The translations under genes and the position numbers were made by a program. A DNA stretch of 40,516 nucleotides from NCBI GenBank assembly GCA_003164815.1, contig PLUF01000040.1:1-40516 (forward strand), in the 5' to 3' direction. Origin of the DNA: Candidatus Gagatemarchaeum stordalenia (GTDB lineage: Archaea; Thermoproteota; Nitrososphaeria; Nitrososphaerales; Gagatemarchaeaceae). The number at the start of each line of letters is the position of its first letter. Position 1 is the stretch's first letter. Positions 22,812 through 32,482 of this stretch are shown one piece after another. The notes beneath the pieces are model-generated. The model worked only from the letters and a program-made list of their open reading frames with translations, was not told the origin of the DNA and searched no databases.

Positions 22812-24197
22812 CTACTTTGGAGCCTGTCTTCTCCGATACTTCTCGATAAGTTCCGGCTTTATCCTCTTGATCTCGGAATCAGAGAGCGGGGCTATGACCT
22901 CCCAGCCCAGGTCGAGGGTCTGCTCGATGGACCTGTCCTCGTTCAATCCCTGCCTCACGAACATCTTCTCGAACCTCTCGGCGACCTGCAGGAACTTCCT
23001 GTCGGTCTCGCTGAGAGCCTCCTCGCCGACGATGGCGGAGAGCGCGCGGACGTCTTTCCCCTGCGCGTACGAGGCGTAGAGCTGGTCGGCCATCCCTCGG
23101 TGGTCCTCGCGGGTCCTCTTCGGGCCGATTCCCTGGTTCATCAGCCTGGAGAGCGACTCCAGGACGTCGATGGGCGGGTAGATGCCGCTCCGGTCGAGGT
23201 CCCTGCTGACGTAGATTTGACCCTCGGTGATGTAGCCGGTGAGGTCTGGAATCGGATGGGTCTTGTCGTCTGCCGGCATTGTCAGAATCGGAATCTGGGT
23301 GATCGAGCCCTTCCTCCCCTTGATCTTGCCCGCCCGTTCGTAGATCGTGGCGAGGTCGGTGTACATGTATCCAGGGTAACCTCTCCTTCCCGGGACTTCG
23401 CTGCGCGCCGCCGAGATCTCTCTCAGCGCCTCGCAGTAGTTGGTCATGTCGGTGAGGATGACCAGCACGTGCATCTCCTTCTCGTAGGCCAGGTACTCGG
23501 CGGTGGTGAGGGCGAGCCTCGGGGTGAGGATCCTCTCCATGGCCGGGTCGGACGAGAGGTTGAGGAAGAGGACCGTCCTCTGCAGCGCGCCCGTCTCCTC
23601 GAACTGCCGGATGAAGAAGTTGGCCTCCTCGCTGGTGATGCCCATCGCTGCGAAGACCACCGAGAAGTTCTCCGAGGAGTTCAAGACCTTGGCCTGCCGC
23701 GCTATCTGCGCCGCGAGGACGTTGTGGGGGAGACCTGCCGCTGAGAAGAGCGGGAGCTTCTGTCCCCTGACCAGGGTGTTCATGCCGTCTATGCTCGAGA
23801 TCCCTGTCTGGATGAACTCTGACGGTTCCTCCCTGCTGTAGGGGTTGATGCCAGACCCGACGATCTCCACCTTGTGCTTTGCGATGATGCCTGGACCGCC
23901 GTCGCGCGGGTTCCCCAGCCCATCGAAGGTCCTCCCGAGCATCTCGTCGGAGACCGAGATGCGGGCCGTCTCGCCGAGGAACCGGACCGACGTCCCCGTT
24001 GTGCTCAGCCCCAGGGTCGCCCCGAAGACCTGGATCACGGCCAGCCCTGCGCTCGAATCGAGCACCTGACCGCGGACCCTCTCGCCCATCGAGTTGGTCA
24101 CCTCGACCATCTCGCCGTAGGACGCGTTCTGAACCTTGTCCACGAAAAGGAGGGGGCCTGCGACCTGTGAGACTGTCTTGTAGGATATGGGTTCCAT
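22812..24197 (-). CDS. atpB: A-type ATP synthase subunit B
   Basis: The 461-residue non-catalytic nucleotide-binding-like subunit alternates with subunit A in the A3B3 head. It lacks a P-loop, as expected, and has [21 protein letters not shown] in that place, then [42 protein letters not shown] and [37 protein letters not shown]. The start ATG overlaps the last base of atpA, so translation is coupled. Full family length. Confidence 0.97.
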   Translation of the reverse strand: MEPISYKTVSQVAGPLLFVDKVQNASYGEMVEVTNSMGERVRGQVLDSSAGLAVIQVFGATLGLSTTGTSVRFLGETARISVSDEMLGRTFDGLGNPRDGGPGIIAKHKVEIVGSGINPYSREEPSEFIQTGISSIDGMNTLVRGQKLPLFSAAGLPHNVLAAQIARQAKVLNSSENFSVVFAAMGITSEEANFFIRQFEETGALQRTVLFLNLSSDPAMERILTPRLALTTAEYLAYEKEMHVLVILTDMTNYCEALREISAARSEVPGRRGYPGYMYTDLATIYERAGKIKGRKGSITQIPILTMPADDKTHPIPDLTGYITEGQIYVSRDLDRSGIYPPIDVLESLSRLMNQGIGPKRTREDHRGMADQLYASYAQGKDVRALSAIVGEEALSETDRKFLQVAERFEKMFVRQGLNEDRSIEQTLDLGWEVIAPLSDSEIKRIKPELIEKYRRRQAPK

Positions 24198-25963
24198 TAG
24201 GCTCTTATCTCCCTCGCGAGTGCACCGAACTCCTGGTCAAGGCTTCCGTCTATGTCCTGGACGAAGGCCTCGAACTGGTCCTCGGGCGTCCACTTCATCT
24301 TCGCTATCTTCGACTTCACTGGAAAGTTCGCTATCTGCGAGGCTTGTGCCCCGGTCTTGATGGCCTCGGCCTCCCTCTTCCCGAAGGAGAGAATCGTCTT
24401 CATCATCAGGTACTGCTTCCTAATAGATGCAAAGGTGTCCACGGGGTCATAGGCGCTCTGCTGGAGGTAGTCCTCCCTGATCATCTTCGCGATGTCCATG
24501 ACGCCCTTCTCAGACTCCGGGAGAGCGTCGTAGCCCACGAGCTGGACAATGTCCTGGAGCTCGGCCTCCTTCTGAAGTATCTCCAGTGCTTCAATCCGCA
24601 TGTCAGGCCAGTCCTTCGCAACGGTCCGCTGATACCAGTTCCGAAGGTCGCCCGTGTACAGCGAGTAGCTCGTCAGCCAGTTTATTGAGGGGAAGTGCCT
24701 GCGTGCGGCCAGGTTTGCATCCAGCGCCCAGAAGACCCTCGTCACGCGGAGAGTGTTCTGCGAGACCGGCTCCGAGAAGTCGCCACCGGGAGGGGAGACC
24801 GCGCCGACCACAGTTACCGATCCGATGCGCTCCTTGGGTGAGAGCGTCACCACCTTGCCCGCCCTCTCGTAGAACTCGGCGAGCCTGCTGCCCAGATACG
24901 CGGGGTAGCCTTCCTCACCAGGCATCTCCTCGAGCCTGCCCGAGATCTCCCTGAGCGCCTCTGCCCACCGCGAGGTACTGTCGGCCATGAGCGCGACGTC
25001 GTAGCCCATGTCCCTGTAGTACTCGGCGATCGTGATACCGGTGTAGATGCTTGCCTCCCTCGCGGCGACCGGCATGTTCGACGTGTTCGCGACGAGGACG
25101 GTCCGCTCCATGAGGGGTCTCTTCGACCGGGGATCCTCGAGTTCAGGGAACGTCGAGAGGACTTCGGCCATCTCGTTGCCTCTCTCCCCGCATCCCACGT
25201 AGACGATCACGGTTGCATCGCTCCACTTTGCTAGCTGCTGCTGCGCGACCGTCTTTCCTGAGCCGAAGGGACCCGGGATCGCCGCGGTCCCGCCCTTTGC
25301 GACAGGGAAGAAAGTGTCGAAGACGCGCTGGCCTGTGAGGAGCGGTGCGTCGGGTGGGAGCTTCCTGGAGATGGGCCTCGGGATCCTGACCTTCCACTTG
25401 TTCGCAAGGAAGATGTCTACCTCTCCGTCAGAGGTCTTGACCCTTCCGATAGGCTCCCTGATGGTGAATTTCCCTTCCTTGATCTCCTTGAGCTCGCCGG
25501 TGACGCCGGGGGGAATCATGATCTTGTGCAGGACCGGGGGCGTCTCCTGGACCGTGCCAACTATCTCGCCCGGCGAGACCCGGTCGCCCTTCTTCTTCGT
25601 GGGGACAAAGTCCCACTTCCTCTTCTCGTCCAGCGGAGGGATGACGAGCCCTCTGCTGATGAAGTCACCGCTCTGCTCTCTGAGGATGTTGAGGGGTCTC
25701 TGGATTCCGTCGTAAATCGAGGTGAGAAGACCGGGGCCCAGCTCGACCGAGAGGGCCTGGCCGGTGTTGATCACCTTGTCTCCGGGCCTTACTCCCGTCG
25801 TATCCTCGTAGATCTGAATGGTGGCAGTCCCTCCCTCTAGTTTGATGACTTCTCCGATCAGACCCAGCTCTCCCACTCTCACGACGTCGAACATCTTCGC
25901 CCCTTCCGGACCGTCTGACGTTACGACCGGTCCGCTGACTCTGATTATTTTGGCTTCCTTCAT
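24197..25963 (-). CDS. atpA: A-type ATP synthase catalytic subunit A
   Basis: The 588-residue catalytic subunit has the P-loop GPFGSGKTV near residue 240, the subunit-A-specific non-homologous region between about 115 and 190 ([30 protein letters not shown]), the catalytic GERGNEM and the [21 protein letters not shown] segment. It hydrolyses or makes ATP in the A3B3 head. It overlaps atpF upstream (ATGA-type junction) and atpB downstream. No intein is present although archaeal atpA genes are common intein sites. Confidence 0.97.
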   Translation of the reverse strand: MKEAKIIRVSGPVVTSDGPEGAKMFDVVRVGELGLIGEVIKLEGGTATIQIYEDTTGVRPGDKVINTGQALSVELGPGLLTSIYDGIQRPLNILREQSGDFISRGLVIPPLDEKRKWDFVPTKKKGDRVSPGEIVGTVQETPPVLHKIMIPPGVTGELKEIKEGKFTIREPIGRVKTSDGEVDIFLANKWKVRIPRPISRKLPPDAPLLTGQRVFDTFFPVAKGGTAAIPGPFGSGKTVAQQQLAKWSDATVIVYVGCGERGNEMAEVLSTFPELEDPRSKRPLMERTVLVANTSNMPVAAREASIYTGITIAEYYRDMGYDVALMADSTSRWAEALREISGRLEEMPGEEGYPAYLGSRLAEFYERAGKVVTLSPKERIGSVTVVGAVSPPGGDFSEPVSQNTLRVTRVFWALDANLAARRHFPSINWLTSYSLYTGDLRNWYQRTVAKDWPDMRIEALEILQKEAELQDIVQLVGYDALPESEKGVMDIAKMIREDYLQQSAYDPVDTFASIRKQYLMMKTILSFGKREAEAIKTGAQASQIANFPVKSKIAKMKWTPEDQFEAFVQDIDGSLDQEFGALAREIRA

Positions 25964-26304
25964 CAGGCGCTCACCTTGAGGTCCACACCGAGTATGCGTC
26001 TCGCGAGACTTGCAATCGACTCTTCCGAAACATCAGCGGTCAAAGACGGCATGAAGACAACCAGGGGGATTATTGACGACCTGAGCTTCTCCTTTGTCGT
26101 CGTCGAGAGATCCTTTCGCGCTTCGTCCCCCACCACTATCAGGCTGTAATCCCCCGAGTTGAACAGGTCCATCACGGTCTTCTGGGTCTCGCCCTTGCGG
26201 GCGATGAATGCGTCCTGGACGCCGAGAAGCCGATAACCAATAACGAGCTCCCTCTCCCCCACGACGGCGATCTTGCCGCTCTGCGCAGGTGTTCTGGAGC
26301 TCAA
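25963..26304 (-). CDS. atpF: A-type ATP synthase subunit F
   Basis: The 113-residue protein has a Rossmann-like core: [24 protein letters not shown], then [15 protein letters not shown] and the strand IIPLVVFMP. This is the small central-stalk subunit that binds subunit D. It lies between atpC (6 bp) and atpA (1-bp overlap), the canonical order. Start ATG at 26304. The C-terminal helix is short but within family range. Confidence 0.92.
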   Translation of the reverse strand: MSSRTPAQSGKIAVVGERELVIGYRLLGVQDAFIARKGETQKTVMDLFNSGDYSLIVVGDEARKDLSTTTKEKLRSSIIPLVVFMPSLTADVSEESIASLARRILGVDLKVSA

Positions 26305-26310
26305 TTGTGC

Positions 26311-27375
26311 TCAGACCGCTAAAATTACAGACTTAATGTATTCTTCGGTCATGCCGTACTGCTTCGCGTAGGTTATCCTTCGGATGTTCTGCCGTTCTAT
26401 CTCCGCCTGGAATATGAAGGCGAATACCGATGTGAGGGAGAGCGCCATGGCACCCAGGCTGGGCATAGACCTCGCAACGATGAGCTTGTCGATCGCGACC
26501 TCGAACTCGATGAGGTTCTGGTTCTGACGGTACTTTGCGAGGGCCGGCGAGAGGTCGAACCACGGCTCGAACTTCTTCACGACGTCTCCGATGTCGGCTG
26601 AGGAGTACGCCTCGAGGAGACTGGCCTGGCTGACGAGACCGCCGTCTATCAGGTGCCTCGAGATGGTCTCGCGATCCAGGTTCAACTCCTTCGACTTTAG
26701 GATGCTCAACAGGTTCTTCTTCGCAATCTCGGACCGGATGTACTCGCGGAGGACCCCTTCGTCACCCTGGATGAACCTCAACTGCCAGAGCAGCTTCGAG
26801 TAGTAGTAGTTCTGCAGGGCGCCCGAGAATACCCCCAGGTCTCCTGACTTCCTGAATTCCCCGAGCTGCTGGAGGAGGACCGCTCCGTAGCCGTATCGCA
26901 CCAGTGAGTTTATCACGCCGTCGATGTCCGGCTGCTCCAGCATCCCTCGGAGCTCGCTGAGGGGGATGACGTTGGTAGTGACGCCTTCGGGCAGGTTGCG
27001 GCGCGGGACCAAGAAAGCCTCCGTCTCCTCCCTGCTCCTGCCCAGGCTCTTGGCGGCGAGGATGAGTTCGATGTTCTCGATGTCCCACTTCGCGAGGTAG
27101 GCCACGAGGATGGGCTTGCCGGAGCTTGGGGTGACCGACAGCGCTATCTTGTTCAGGTCCGCGATATGGCTGTTCACGGCGAACTCGATTAGCTCCGGCA
27201 CCTTGTGCACCGCCGCGGACTCCTCGATGTCGGCCTTGTACCAGGTGGCTTCAAGCCGCTGGGCGACCTCGGCCACATCCTTGGCCCGCGCGAGCTCGTA
27301 GAGCTGCTCGTTTGTGAGGAAGTCTATGGACATCGCCTTCAGTCTTCCAAAGGCGCCGGAGTAGGATTGCTTCAT
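26311..27375 (-). CDS. atpC: A-type ATP synthase subunit C (AC39/d type)
   Basis: The 354-residue all-helical protein starts GAFGRLKAMSIDFLTNEQLYELARAKDVAEVAQRLEATWY, a recognisable AC39 start, and contains repeats of the type YLAKWDIENIELILAAKSLG and NIRRITYAKQYGMTEEYIKSVI at the end. It is the socket linking the central shaft to the c-ring. Length agrees with the family. It follows atpE by 10 bp and precedes atpF by 6 bp. Confidence 0.94.
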   Translation of the reverse strand: MKQSYSGAFGRLKAMSIDFLTNEQLYELARAKDVAEVAQRLEATWYKADIEESAAVHKVPELIEFAVNSHIADLNKIALSVTPSSGKPILVAYLAKWDIENIELILAAKSLGRSREETEAFLVPRRNLPEGVTTNVIPLSELRGMLEQPDIDGVINSLVRYGYGAVLLQQLGEFRKSGDLGVFSGALQNYYYSKLLWQLRFIQGDEGVLREYIRSEIAKKNLLSILKSKELNLDRETISRHLIDGGLVSQASLLEAYSSADIGDVVKKFEPWFDLSPALAKYRQNQNLIEFEVAIDKLIVARSMPSLGAMALSLTSVFAFIFQAEIERQNIRRITYAKQYGMTEEYIKSVILAV

Positions 27376-27385
27376 CCCTGCTTGA

Positions 27386-27943
27386 CTACTCCTTGCCCAT
27401 TATTGATGCGCGTACTTTCTCGTCGTGGGTGCGGAGCATCTCCTCGAAGGTAAGGTCGAGCTCGAAGTTCCCGTCTTCGCTCTCCGCCTTGAACCCTCCG
27501 ATCGTGGGAAGGTCAGTGGAGAGGACTTTGGCGCCGGCCTTCTTGATCGCCTGGGCGTCTGCCGCCCTGCACCTCACCCCAATGTTCCCGCCGAGCCTCT
27601 TCGAGGCATACTGGACCAGCCTCGGGAGGAGCTGAGAATACTCCTTCGAGTCGGCGAACTCGGCCAGAACCTGCTTGAGCGCGGAGATGTTGGACTCGAG
27701 CATCTTCTCCGTCGCGTCGAACCCCATCTTCTTGACTTGGAGCGTGGCGGCCCCGGTTATGCGCGCCTGTTCCTTTTGAGAGAGCGACGCAGCCTCTGCC
27801 TTTGAAGCCTCGAGTATACGGTTCCGTTCGTCCAGGGTCCGTTTGCGGACTTCTGCAGTCTTGGAGCCGTACTCATCCTCTAGTTGCTTGAGAGCCGTCT
27901 TCCGTTTCTCCTCAACCTCCTTCAGTAAGGTCTCGGTGCCCAC
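27386..27943 (-). CDS. atpE: A-type ATP synthase subunit E (peripheral stalk)
   Basis: The 185-residue product has an N-terminal charged helix (residues 1-85, LLKEVEEKRKTALKQLEDEYGSKTAEVRKRTLDERNRI), which pairs with subunit H, and a C-terminal alpha/beta domain with GGNIGVRCRAADAQAIKK and the conserved-type ending TIGGFKAESEDGNFELDLTFEEML. It joins the head to subunit I. It is the second gene of the operon, 18 bp after atpK. Confidence 0.93.
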   Translation of the reverse strand: MGTETLLKEVEEKRKTALKQLEDEYGSKTAEVRKRTLDERNRILEASKAEAASLSQKEQARITGAATLQVKKMGFDATEKMLESNISALKQVLAEFADSKEYSQLLPRLVQYASKRLGGNIGVRCRAADAQAIKKAGAKVLSTDLPTIGGFKAESEDGNFELDLTFEEMLRTHDEKVRASIMGKE

Positions 27944-27961
27944 AAGGAACCAGTCCGTCCC

Positions 27962-28186
27962 TTACAGGATGTTGAGTAGCAGGATGACGCCCAAGACGAA
28001 CCCGATGATCCAGAGGGTCTCGGGGATGACGAAGAAGAAGAGCACCGTGCCGAACTTCTCCGGCTTCTCACCGATGATGCCCATTCCAGCGGCTCCCATC
28101 CCGTGCTGAGCAATGCCGGTGGCTATCAGGCCTGAGGACATTACCATGGCCGCTGCTAGAGCTAGAGTTGTGTCGACGACTGCCAT
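27962..28186 (-). CDS. atpK: A-type ATP synthase c-ring subunit (K)
   Basis: From ATG 28186 the 74-residue product forms one hairpin of two membrane helices. The ion-binding carboxylate is Glu56 in FFVIPETLWIIGF. Gln27 in the first helix (TGIAQHGMGAAG) and Thr57 after the Glu are positions that in sodium-binding rings help bind Na+, while other Na+ ligands (the following Thr and the Tyr) are Leu and Ile here, so the coupling ion is uncertain. It is the first gene of the operon. A TATA-like stretch lies about 35-40 bp upstream on the minus strand (28219-28230). A longer open frame upstream is not coding-like. Confidence 0.93.
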   Translation of the reverse strand: MAVVDTTLALAAAMVMSSGLIATGIAQHGMGAAGMGIIGEKPEKFGTVLFFFVIPETLWIIGFVLGVILLLNIL

Positions 28187-28218
28187 CTCTAAATTCAGGC
28201 GGAGCGCCGATAAACCGT

Positions 28219-28230
28219 ATTTATGTATAT
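28219..28230 (-). promoter_or_regulatory. Promoter region of the ATPase operon
   Basis: On the minus strand the A/T-rich GATATACATAAATACGG precedes atpK by about 35 bp and is the only TATA-like stretch before the operon. Confidence 0.45.
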
Positions 28231-28313
28231 CTGTGGGAACGATTGCGAATACTCTCTCGCGAACGGTCGGGTCCGGGCCCGAGAAGTCGCGCGCCTCGGA
28301 CTCCTTGACCGAC

Positions 28314-29621
28314 TCAGTTCCCGGCCTCGGTCTCGGGGCTCCTGTTGGCGAGCCTCGCCATGACGAGGGCCGCCACGCCGAGGAGGACGCCGGCGAGGAT
28401 GAACGTGACATGGAAGCCGAGGTAGTGGGAGACGATGCCCGAGACGATCGTGCCGACCAGGGTGGAGACCCCGACGATGGCGCTGTAGACGCCGAGCGAT
28501 GACCCGTGGTTGTTCCCCCTGATTGAGTTGAAGATCATCGTGTTCGAGGCTGTGTAGTATATCCCGTACGCGAGCCCGCTCGAGAGAGGGAAGAGGATCA
28601 GTGCCGGGATGAAGAACCAGTTCCCGGCGATCAAGATGGAGGCGACCCCGAGGGCCGCGTAGCAGGTCCCCCTCAGGACAAGGCTCTGGACGGCAACCTT
28701 GGTCAGCGACCTGTGCGCTATGTAGCGCCCGGCGAACCGGAACGAGACGACGGTGGCGACGAGCGCAGCGACGTTGAGCGCGTACACCTCGCTCTCCGTG
28801 AGGGAGTGGGAGTACATCGCGGGGACCAGGGAGGTGTTGAAAATCCCGCCCGCAAAATAGAACACGACGATCGATATGTACAGGAGAGGAACGTAGCTCG
28901 TCAGCTCGTTTCGCAGCCCCTTGAAGATCCTCTGGAAGTCAGAGGGTCTCGGGATGTTGAGGAAGATGAGCGGGGACGCCGAGAGCCTCTGGAAGAACCC
29001 CGGCCTCTGCATGACGACTATCTCCTTCTCGAAGAGGAACTTCGGTTCCTCCATGAGGAACACAGCCGACGCCGCCGAGATGAGCGAGAGGATGCCGAGC
29101 GGGATCATGAGCCAGACGATCAAGTCCGGAAGGAACTGGGCCCAGGCGGCGCTGAGTATGTAGCCGAGGATCGAGCCGACGGTCGACATGAGGGACAGCC
29201 TCGCGAACCCCGAGGCCCACCGGCTCTTCGTCTCGGTCTCCATGATGAGCAGGTTGAGCGGGGTAGCAGAGGCGGCGGAGATGAAGGAGACGAGCGAGTA
29301 GACGAAGGTCACCCCAGAGTTCGAGTTCGCGAAGAAGAACGAGAAGAGGCAGACCGCGGTCATGGCGTAGCTCGCCACTACGATGAGTCTCCGCCGGCGC
29401 AGCCTGTCGGTCAAGATCCCCCAGATGATAGCGGCAGGTATGCTGACTGCGCTGAAGAGCGACAGGGCGATCGTGACATACACCGTCCCCGCCTGGACAC
29501 CGTTGGTCCGCAACAGGTAGAGCTGGACGTAGGTCCCGATCGGGCCGAGCGCGATGCTCACCGGCAGGGTCGAGTATACCCAGTCGATCCGCTTTCGTGG
29601 GACCTTCTTCTTGGTGGACAA
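28314..29621 (-). CDS. Major facilitator superfamily transporter
   Basis: The 435-residue product has twelve hydrophobic segments with the MFS motif A-like loop WGILTDRLRRRRLIV after segment 2 (about residues 66-80) and a long central loop holding FLEKEIVVMQRPG-like polar sequence between segments 6 and 7. The second half repeats the pattern, with FAGRYIAHRSLTKV as the matching loop. The substrate cannot be inferred. It ends 128 bp before atpK, on the same strand, but a separate TATA-like stretch lies in that gap, so it is probably not part of the ATPase operon. Confidence 0.9.
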   Translation of the reverse strand: MSTKKKVPRKRIDWVYSTLPVSIALGPIGTYVQLYLLRTNGVQAGTVYVTIALSLFSAVSIPAAIIWGILTDRLRRRRLIVVASYAMTAVCLFSFFFANSNSGVTFVYSLVSFISAASATPLNLLIMETETKSRWASGFARLSLMSTVGSILGYILSAAWAQFLPDLIVWLMIPLGILSLISAASAVFLMEEPKFLFEKEIVVMQRPGFFQRLSASPLIFLNIPRPSDFQRIFKGLRNELTSYVPLLYISIVVFYFAGGIFNTSLVPAMYSHSLTESEVYALNVAALVATVVSFRFAGRYIAHRSLTKVAVQSLVLRGTCYAALGVASILIAGNWFFIPALILFPLSSGLAYGIYYTASNTMIFNSIRGNNHGSSLGVYSAIVGVSTLVGTIVSGIVSHYLGFHVTFILAGVLLGVAALVMARLANRSPETEAGN

Positions 29622-29666
29622 TCGATGGTGGCGACCCTTCCTCGAACTGGCTATGGATGCCGTGAC

Positions 29667-30101
29667 ATGGTCATAAAGACATATACCGCGCGGTCCCCGG
29701 CGGATGAGAGCTTGGTCTCGACGAGCGGCTTCATGCTTGGCGTACTCGGGGGGTTGCTCGACTTCGCCTCAGCTACCAGCATTGCCATCGACCAGGGGGG
29801 TAGCGGCATGATGAACGGGTATCTTCTCTCCCCCGACGCGTGGGCGGTGCTCCTCGTCGCCCTCGGCATCTTGGTGGTGGCCGTGGCGGTCCTCTCGGTA
29901 ACCTCGACGGGGGTCATGCACCTCAAGGGCTTCTCTGTTCTCATGGTGCTCCTCGGGATCCTCATGGCCTTGATCGGCACCCTGATGTCCGGGGGCTCTA
30001 TCCAGGGGGCGTCCACAATCTACAGCTACGCGATGGTGGTCGTGGGAGCGCTGATGGCCATTAACGGCGCCATGATGTTCAGAACCCCGATGCCAATCTG
30101 A
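29667..30101 (+). CDS. Four-pass membrane protein of unknown function
   Basis: From ATG 29667 the 144-residue product has four hydrophobic segments (about residues 20-40, 58-78, 85-107 and 115-137) with short Gly/Ser-rich loops. The frame is open far upstream, but that part is the shadow of the MFS gene. It diverges from the MFS gene with 45 bp between starts. No family is recognised by eye; similar small four-helix proteins are common among archaea. Confidence 0.65.
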   Translation: MVIKTYTARSPADESLVSTSGFMLGVLGGLLDFASATSIAIDQGGSGMMNGYLLSPDAWAVLLVALGILVVAVAVLSVTSTGVMHLKGFSVLMVLLGILMALIGTLMSGGSIQGASTIYSYAMVVVGALMAINGAMMFRTPMPI

Positions 30102-30173
30102 CCGCCCGGACAACAAAAGCGCGTGCGATGGAAGGAAGGCCGGCGCAGGAGTGGACTACGGAACTCTCTTCCT

Positions 30174-30464
30174 CTAGTGTCCCGCCGACGGGACGTCCTT
30201 CTCCACGAAGCTCTTGAAGATGTACATCGACGCGAAGACCATGACGATGACTACGGTCACGTAGATCGGGATGAAGAGAACCGTCGACTGGGTCGGCACA
30301 GCGTTCGGGTTGCTCGGCAGGAGCGCGGTCACGGCGAACGCGATAAGGACCAGCACCGACCCTATCGGGACGGCAATCCGGATCATTCTCGGCAGCGCGG
30401 AAGGGGCAGCCCCATGGTTCTGTCCGGATTCCTCGTTGTTCTCAGGCACGTCAATCACCATCAC
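30174..30464 (-). CDS. Two-pass membrane protein of unknown function
   Basis: The 96-residue product has a polar, Asn/Glu-rich N-terminus, then membrane segments near residues 28-49 and 62-84, and a short polar tail. It may be a small lineage-specific membrane protein; the Pro-rich loop between the segments (LLPSNPNAVPTQS) would face outward. It converges on the four-pass gene at 29667-30101 and lies 101 bp downstream of the NAC gene on the same strand. Confidence 0.6.
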   Translation of the reverse strand: MMVIDVPENNEESGQNHGAAPSALPRMIRIAVPIGSVLVLIAFAVTALLPSNPNAVPTQSTVLFIPIYVTVVIVMVFASMYIFKSFVEKDVPSAGH

Positions 30465-30565
30465 GCCCGAGGTATTTCATGTTTTTCCTCGTCCCAAGGC
30501 TTCGGGATGGTCGGTCTCAATCCTTCGACACGGCGGATGGCGCCCGGCGAGCTTGAGGTTGTATC

Positions 30566-30898
30566 TCAGGTGGTCAGTCTTAGGATCGCCTTGGCGACCT
30601 CGCCGTCCGATTCTTCGAGCGCAATCACGGCCTTCTCCTTCGTGACGTTCGCCTGTTGCTGGACCAGCAAGATGTCCTCCTCGGAGAACTTCTTCCTCTC
30701 CCTCTCGACCTCTTCCACCTCGCCCATCACCTGGAAGATGCGGCTCCCTTGGGCGTTCACCTCAGAGACCTGGGCGCCGGTGATATGGATGTCCCTAGAG
30801 GAGGTCTTGATTATCACCTCTTCGACGTCGGCTATCTCCTTCATGTTGATGCCCATCCGGTCCATCATCCGGCGGGTCTTCCTGTCATCAAGCTTCAT
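30566..30898 (-). CDS. nac: Nascent polypeptide-associated complex protein
   Basis: The 110-residue protein has the archaeal NAC beta-barrel domain (residues 1-65: RKTRRMMDRMGINMKEIADVEEVIIKTSSRDIHITGAQVSEV) and a C-terminal UBA domain (about 72-108: SEEDILLVQQQANVTKEKAVIALEESDGEVAKAILRL). As a homodimer it binds ribosomes near the peptide exit. Its ATG overlaps the TGA of the PUA gene upstream (4-bp overlap), so the two are translated together. Confidence 0.95.
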   Translation of the reverse strand: MKLDDRKTRRMMDRMGINMKEIADVEEVIIKTSSRDIHITGAQVSEVNAQGSRIFQVMGEVEEVERERKKFSEEDILLVQQQANVTKEKAVIALEESDGEVAKAILRLTT

Positions 30899-31359
30899 TC
30901 GTGAGCACTCCTCACCTTGACTGCGACCCCCGCCTTAAACTCTCTCATGAAGGCGCCCGGCAGCTTGGCCCTTCCCACGGCTATTGGCAGGCCGCTCTCG
31001 TCGAGCACGACGACCTCCCCTCCGGGGAGCACGTGCTTGCCGGTCTTCGTCACGAACTTGCAGAAGACGGACTTGCCGTTCCGCACGAACTGGGCCGCGT
31101 CGTCGCGCACCGTCACCGAGTTCTGCATGAACACCCTAGAGGACGAGAGCAGGCCTGCCGCGCGCAGCGAGAGCGCTATCGCGCCGTTCGGCCTGATGAC
31201 CGCGAAAATCTTCCCGTCGTGCATGACCTGCTTGAGGCGGTCGGACCTGCGGGAGTAGAGGTAGTCGAGGCCGCTCTTCGGGAGGGCGCGGCTCGTCCCG
31301 GCGCCGAACTCGTAATCGAGCATCAGGGAGAACCGCCTCCTCTCGTCGAGCAGCTTCAA
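30895..31359 (-). CDS. PUA-domain RNA-binding protein
   Basis: The 154-residue protein has a variable N-terminal domain and a C-terminal PUA domain at about residues 75-150: VFMQNSVTVRDDAAQFVRNGKSVFCKFVTKTGKHVLPGGEVVVLDESGLPIAVGRAKLPGAFMREFKAGVAVKVR. This two-part layout is that of the archaeal MCT-1/DUF1947-like proteins, thought to act in translation or tRNA/rRNA modification. A TATA-like CCTTTTAACG on the minus strand lies about 27 bp before the ATG, fitting a leaderless transcript for PUA-NAC. Confidence 0.88.
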   Translation of the reverse strand: MKLLDERRRFSLMLDYEFGAGTSRALPKSGLDYLYSRRSDRLKQVMHDGKIFAVIRPNGAIALSLRAAGLLSSSRVFMQNSVTVRDDAAQFVRNGKSVFCKFVTKTGKHVLPGGEVVVLDESGLPIAVGRAKLPGAFMREFKAGVAVKVRSAHE

Positions 31360-31449
31360 GACGGGCCCGTCGCCGGTCGGGGCGTTAAAAGGCTGCGCAG
31401 ACCTTTCGAGAGCTTTTTAAGGCGAAGCGATTTCGAACCGCCGATTCCT

Positions 31450-31884
31450 ATGAGAGCAGCCTGCGAGGTCTGCGGCGGCCCTATGAGGACCGGGCCCAAC
31501 AAGGTCGAGATAGACGGGGCGATAATGGTTGTCTGCGGCGGCTGCTCGAAGCTCGGAAGGTCGGTCGGGGGAGCCATCGTGAGGGAGACGCACGTCCGGC
31601 CCATCCAGGCGAGCTTCAGGCCGGCGCAGGCACCGGTCGTCTCCGAGCCCGAGTACGAGATGGACCCGGACTACAACGTGAAGATAAGGCAGGCGAGGGA
31701 GAAAATGGGACTGTCCCAGGAAGACCTCGGACGGATCCTCAACGAGAAGCCGTCCGTCATACGGATGGTCGAGTCGAAGAAGCTCAAGCCGGACGCAGTA
31801 CTGACGAGGAAGCTCATGCACCAGTTGAAGGTTACGCTCCTGGTCCCCCTTTCCGAGCTGGAAGGCGGGAAGCTGGGCGCCTGA
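31450..31884 (+). CDS. Multiprotein bridging factor 1 (zinc ribbon + HTH)
   Basis: From ATG 31450 the 144-residue protein has an N-terminal zinc ribbon (CEVCGGPM...VCGGC, residues 5-33), a linker, and a Cro/C1-type helix-turn-helix (about 78-132: IRQAREKMGLSQEDLGRILNEKPSVIRMVESKKLKPD). This is archaeal MBF1 (aMBF1), a conserved protein associated with ribosomes and transcription factors. TATA-like CTTTTTAAGG at about 31411-31420 lies some 33 bp upstream. The PUA-NAC pair diverges from the same region, and Trm56-TFE-HD follow downstream. Confidence 0.94.
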   Translation: MRAACEVCGGPMRTGPNKVEIDGAIMVVCGGCSKLGRSVGGAIVRETHVRPIQASFRPAQAPVVSEPEYEMDPDYNVKIRQAREKMGLSQEDLGRILNEKPSVIRMVESKKLKPDAVLTRKLMHQLKVTLLVPLSELEGGKLGA

Positions 31885-31945
31885 GAGCCCGGGGTCCCGC
31901 AAGCCCGAGGAACGTCTGGAGCCGCCAGAGCATTAGTGCATCATA

Positions 31946-32482
31946 TTGGCCGCCGACAAGAGCATCAGGATCCTGAGGATCGGGCACAGGTTCGTAAGGG
32001 ACTATAGGACTCTAACGCATCTCTGCCTCGTCTCGCGAGCCCTCGGGGCGGAGGCGGTCTACCTGGAGGAGATCGACGACGGGCTCCTCGAGGGGATAAG
32101 GGAGGTGACGGAGGCATGGGGGGGCGACTTCCAGGTACTGAAGGTCCCGTCCTGGAAGTCCGCGGTCTCGGAGGCGAAGAAGGAGGGGAGGACAGTGGTC
32201 CACCTCACGATGTACGGCATGCCGCTGCAGGACAAGGTCGGGGAGCTGAGAAAGAGCCAGAAGCTCCTAGTCGCCGTGGGGGGCCCGAAGGTGCCGGCGG
32301 AGGCGTATCAGCTCTCGGACTACAACGTCGCCGTGACCTCTCAGCCGCACTCAGAGATTGCGGCGCTGGCGATAGTGCTTCATGAGCTGCAGGAGGGGGA
32401 AGAACTTAAGAAGGAGTTTGGCCCTGCTAAAATGAAGATAATTCCTTCTGAAAAAGGCAAAAAGGTTGAGAAACTAACGTGA
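31946..32482 (+). CDS. trm56: tRNA (cytidine-56 2'-O)-methyltransferase Trm56
   Basis: The 178-residue SPOUT-class enzyme methylates the ribose of C56 in the tRNA T-loop, an archaeal modification. Signatures are ILRIGHRFVRDYRTLTHLCLVSRALGAEAVYL at the start and the knotted SAM-binding end LLVAVGGPKVPAEAYQLSDYNVAVTSQPHSEIAALAIVLHEL. Start TTG 31946. Its stop overlaps the GTG of tfe by 4 bp. A tRNA whose T-loop carries an intron three positions from this site lies 1.1 kb downstream. Confidence 0.95.
   Translation: MAADKSIRILRIGHRFVRDYRTLTHLCLVSRALGAEAVYLEEIDDGLLEGIREVTEAWGGDFQVLKVPSWKSAVSEAKKEGRTVVHLTMYGMPLQDKVGELRKSQKLLVAVGGPKVPAEAYQLSDYNVAVTSQPHSEIAALAIVLHELQEGEELKKEFGPAKMKIIPSEKGKKVEKLT

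Noticed and set aside
24197-25963. Possible intein in atpA
   Set aside because: The P-loop region and the rest of the gene run without interruption and total length is normal for the family.
28713-29666. Long plus-strand open frame upstream of the four-pass membrane protein
   Set aside because: It is the complement of the MFS gene, rich in Arg, Glu and Asp as GC-rich shadow frames are; only the part from ATG 29667 looks like a protein.
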